From: Epiperipatus broadwayi
Lineage: Eukaryota > Onychophora > Udeonychophora > Euonychophora > Peripatidae
NCBI GenBank assembly: GCA_028023455.1
Contig: JAQFVV010012497.1
Location: 2,792,001 to 2,856,000 of the forward strand
Direction of reading: 5' to 3'
DNA length: 64,000 nucleotides
Below, one piece after another: positions 61,706 through 64,000 of this stretch (its first letter is position 1; each line of letters opens with the position of its first letter). Below the pieces are notes generated by a model. The model did not search any database. It saw nothing but the letters and a program-made list of their open reading frames with translations, and had not been told where the DNA came from. The position numbers and the translations under genes are program-made.

Positions 61706-62109
61706 AATTCTTTTTAATAAATATATAAATATCAGTAATAATTATAACATAAAAAGCCTTTTTCAGCACCTTGTTTTATATCTGAAATAGTTTGTTAATG
61801 TTAAATAGATTATTAACATTTGAAAAGGGTTTCAAATTTTCTGATTATTACTTTAAACTATGAACTGCCTACGTGAAGACAACCAAAATCTTCAACAAGT
61901 AGAGATTACTATTGTTTTTTATTATTAATCAATACAATTTTAAAATATTTTCTACAGTTTTTGAATATTCAAAATTTAATGAAAAGTATTATATATCTCT
62001 TATTACTAAAATATATATCCATCTGATATAATTCATCTTCAATCAAAATCTTTTACAATATTCAAGAATTTACAATCAAAAAATTATGATGTAAAAATGG
62101 AATTCTTAT

Positions 62110-62900
62110 GAAGTTCCAAAGATACTTCTTTTTCTGGATCCAACAATAAAGCCAGCTGGATTTGATCTTCATAAACATAACTGAGTCTCACTGACAAATT
62201 CAGAACAATCCATGGTCATTGTGTCATCTGATTCATAAGTAGAATCAGCCACTCATCTATTCAAATAACACAAATTATGAATCATACAGTTAAAAACTGC
62301 CCAATCTATAATTATAGTCATAAAATTGAAGGAATTGATAAAGCCACCAATGAATCTATCTTCTGTTAGAATTTCTACAAATTTCTTTATGACATTATGT
62401 TAATAATTAAGCTGTCTAAAAAAATTCATTAGCTAAATACATAAATAATATTTCATGATTAGCCAGATTATTTATGGGACAACTTATATTAGAATTTGTT
62501 CAGCTAGAACTGTTGATTTTTATTCTAGACTAAACCAACATTTATGATCATGGTACATTAATGTTCTTTATAATGCTGTTAATTTATTATTCAAATATTT
62601 TTCTATTTTCACAAATAAATAAATATAGATAATATTTAAAAACTATTTGCAAGTTTAAATATTAAAAAAAAAAAAATCTAATGCAGGATGTTCAAGTACA
62701 TGAACAGTTCAATGGTCATAAGCAATAAACTTAAGGCCTTTCAAACCACTTCTTTCAATCTCTATATTTTTTATCATGGTCTTCAGGTAATCATAATTAT
62801 CATCTCTATTAGGAATCTCAACTGATATGGTTAAATAAGAATCCAAACAACCATGAAAGTCTCCTCAGATCCCTGTTAATAATATTGATTATGAATATAT
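62110..62900 (-). pseudogene. unrecognised decayed coding sequence
   Basis: Minus-strand frames hold coding-like stretches: GDFHGCLDSYLTISVEIPNR and DYLKTMIKNIEIERSGLKGL near 62700-62870, then KKFVEILTEDRFIGGFINSF and YESDDTMTMDCSEFVSETQL near 62180-62405. They are broken by stops and an AT-rich gap. I could not assign a family; a transposase or a decayed host gene are both possible. Confidence 0.3.
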
Positions 62901-62924
62901 AGTACCAGTAATTTTTTTTTAATT

Positions 62925-63026
62925 TTTTTTTTCCAAGTGTCATAGCATTGGCCTGGACGCGAAGCGGCAACCCGGGCAACTGCTCGTAAGGCAGTCGCGC
63001 TGACCTCTTGACCACCAATGCAAGAC
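62925..63026 (-). mobile_element. short tRNA SINE (family A), copy 3
   Basis: Flanked by exact 15-bp duplications AATTTTTTTTTAATT (62910-62924 and 63027-63041). On the minus strand it starts GTCTTGCATTGG, with a perfect A box TGGTCAAGAGG, an ACTGC/GCAGT anticodon stem around CTTACGA (anticodon TAC, Val-like), GCATTGG/CCAATGC acceptor stem and the tail CTATGACACTTGG plus A8. The T-arm region carries about 8 extra bases compared with copy 2. Confidence 0.9.
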
Positions 63027-63041
63027 AATTTTTTTTTAATT

Positions 63042-64000
63042 ATTTATAATATGTTTATAAAAATAATAAATTAACGATTTATTTTTTACTTTAAATAAAA
63101 TAGGCATTGACTGAACATACTAAATTATCAGATAAACAGAACTTTACTTCTGGTAACTATAAAAAATATATACTAATAATATAAATTTTTTATTTTTCAC
63201 TAACAGTAATTTTTTAATCTTTTATTAATTAGACTTTTGTTTGACCTTCAAACATTTCAAATCTCTCATAAATTATTTTAGCCAACTCATTTTATCCCCA
63301 GTGACTCATTAACTAGATAAACTTCATGTGAAAACAGTTGGAACTCAATCATTGCTTTATTTTATTTTATTTTTAATCATATATACATGCAGCAGACATT
63401 TTTATAATAAAAAAATTATAAAAGCAAATCAATCTTAAATTAAGAGACTATTAATGGTGATGCCCAAATTACAATATATTTGATCATATTGATTGTAGAT
63501 TGCATTGTTTGCAATTTCTAAATATATTAATATTAGTTTAAAAAGCAAAATTACAACTTACCTAACAATAATTGTAATTTTTAAGTTCAAATTATCACTC
63601 TTAACTTCTTGAGTGGGTAATTTCACAATTATATATATTACATTGCTTCCATCAGCATATTTTATAATCCTTAAAATATCTTTTGAGTGATACTTTATTG
63701 AATCTTTATAAATTTTCTTAGCATGACTAACTGCCATACTGCTTTTTTCATATTTCCACCTGAATTTTTGCTATACTTTAAGAAACACTGTAAAACTAAT
63801 TACACATTATAAATATTATCATTCCTTGATTAGCAGAAAATATCATGTGCAGCAAACATGAATTGCAATGGTTTTTAACATGAATAAAAATATTTCTTGA
63901 TTCTTATTAATCTTCTAGCTACTGACATCATAATAAAGTAATAATATGTATAAACTAATAATTTGTCATTGCTTTCTTCAAAAATTTTCAGAATCTATAA
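63042..64000. other. AT-rich non-coding DNA
   Basis: Nothing recognised. Confidence 0.5.

Overview
The window is AT-rich, gene-poor animal DNA, probably from an invertebrate. I see no operons, no bacterial-style gene packing and no complete host gene. Nearly everything recognisable is a mobile element or its decayed remains: RTE and other non-LTR retrotransposons, a tandem Penelope-like element, hAT-derived transposase pseudogenes (ZBED5/SCAND3-like and GTF2IRD2-like), tRNA-derived SINEs, one non-autonomous LTR element and several inverted-repeat DNA elements. This mix is common in arthropods (especially chelicerates), cnidarians and molluscs. I cannot name the species.

Layout. 1-7.4 kb: AT-rich DNA with two tRNA-derived SINE remnants. 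7.6-11.2 kb: plus-strand non-LTR retrotransposon pseudogene (ORF1 with a Cys/His knuckle, endonuclease, RT). 12.4-17.8 kb: a nested block, where a 3.1-kb RTE element with a 10-bp target duplication sits inside a duplicated unit, next to a ~109-bp satellite and a long-TIR element. 19.4-21.5 kb: older RTE copy with an inverted piece. 23.5-25.6 kb: ZBED5/SCAND3-like transposase pseudogene split by a SINE. 35.3-39.8 kb: minus-strand second copy of the 7.6-kb LINE family, with a 428-bp inverted-repeat element in its endonuclease. 42.0-45.0 kb: two head-to-tail Penelope-like copies. 46.5-48.3 kb: SINEs and an RTE scrap. 49.2-54.4 kb: LTR element with ~2.2-kb LTRs and a 733-bp interior. 55-58.8 kb: small retroelement scraps, then a 2.14-kb TIR element with an 8-bp target duplication and an internal higher-order minisatellite. 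59.4-59.6 kb: the only candidate host exon. 60.2-61.7 kb: GTF2IRD2-like transposase pseudogene. 62.9-63.0 kb: a third copy of the short tRNA SINE.

The elements do not form a pathway; the window records successive insertions, and the nesting gives relative ages. The three findings most worth following are a ~92-nt SINE that is almost only a tRNA cloverleaf (three copies, each with an exact 13-15 bp target duplication), the 2.14-kb TIR element carrying its own higher-order satellite, and the LTR element with very long LTRs, no visible coding interior and a conserved 12-bp leader hairpin. All calls were made by eye; no database search or folding program was run.
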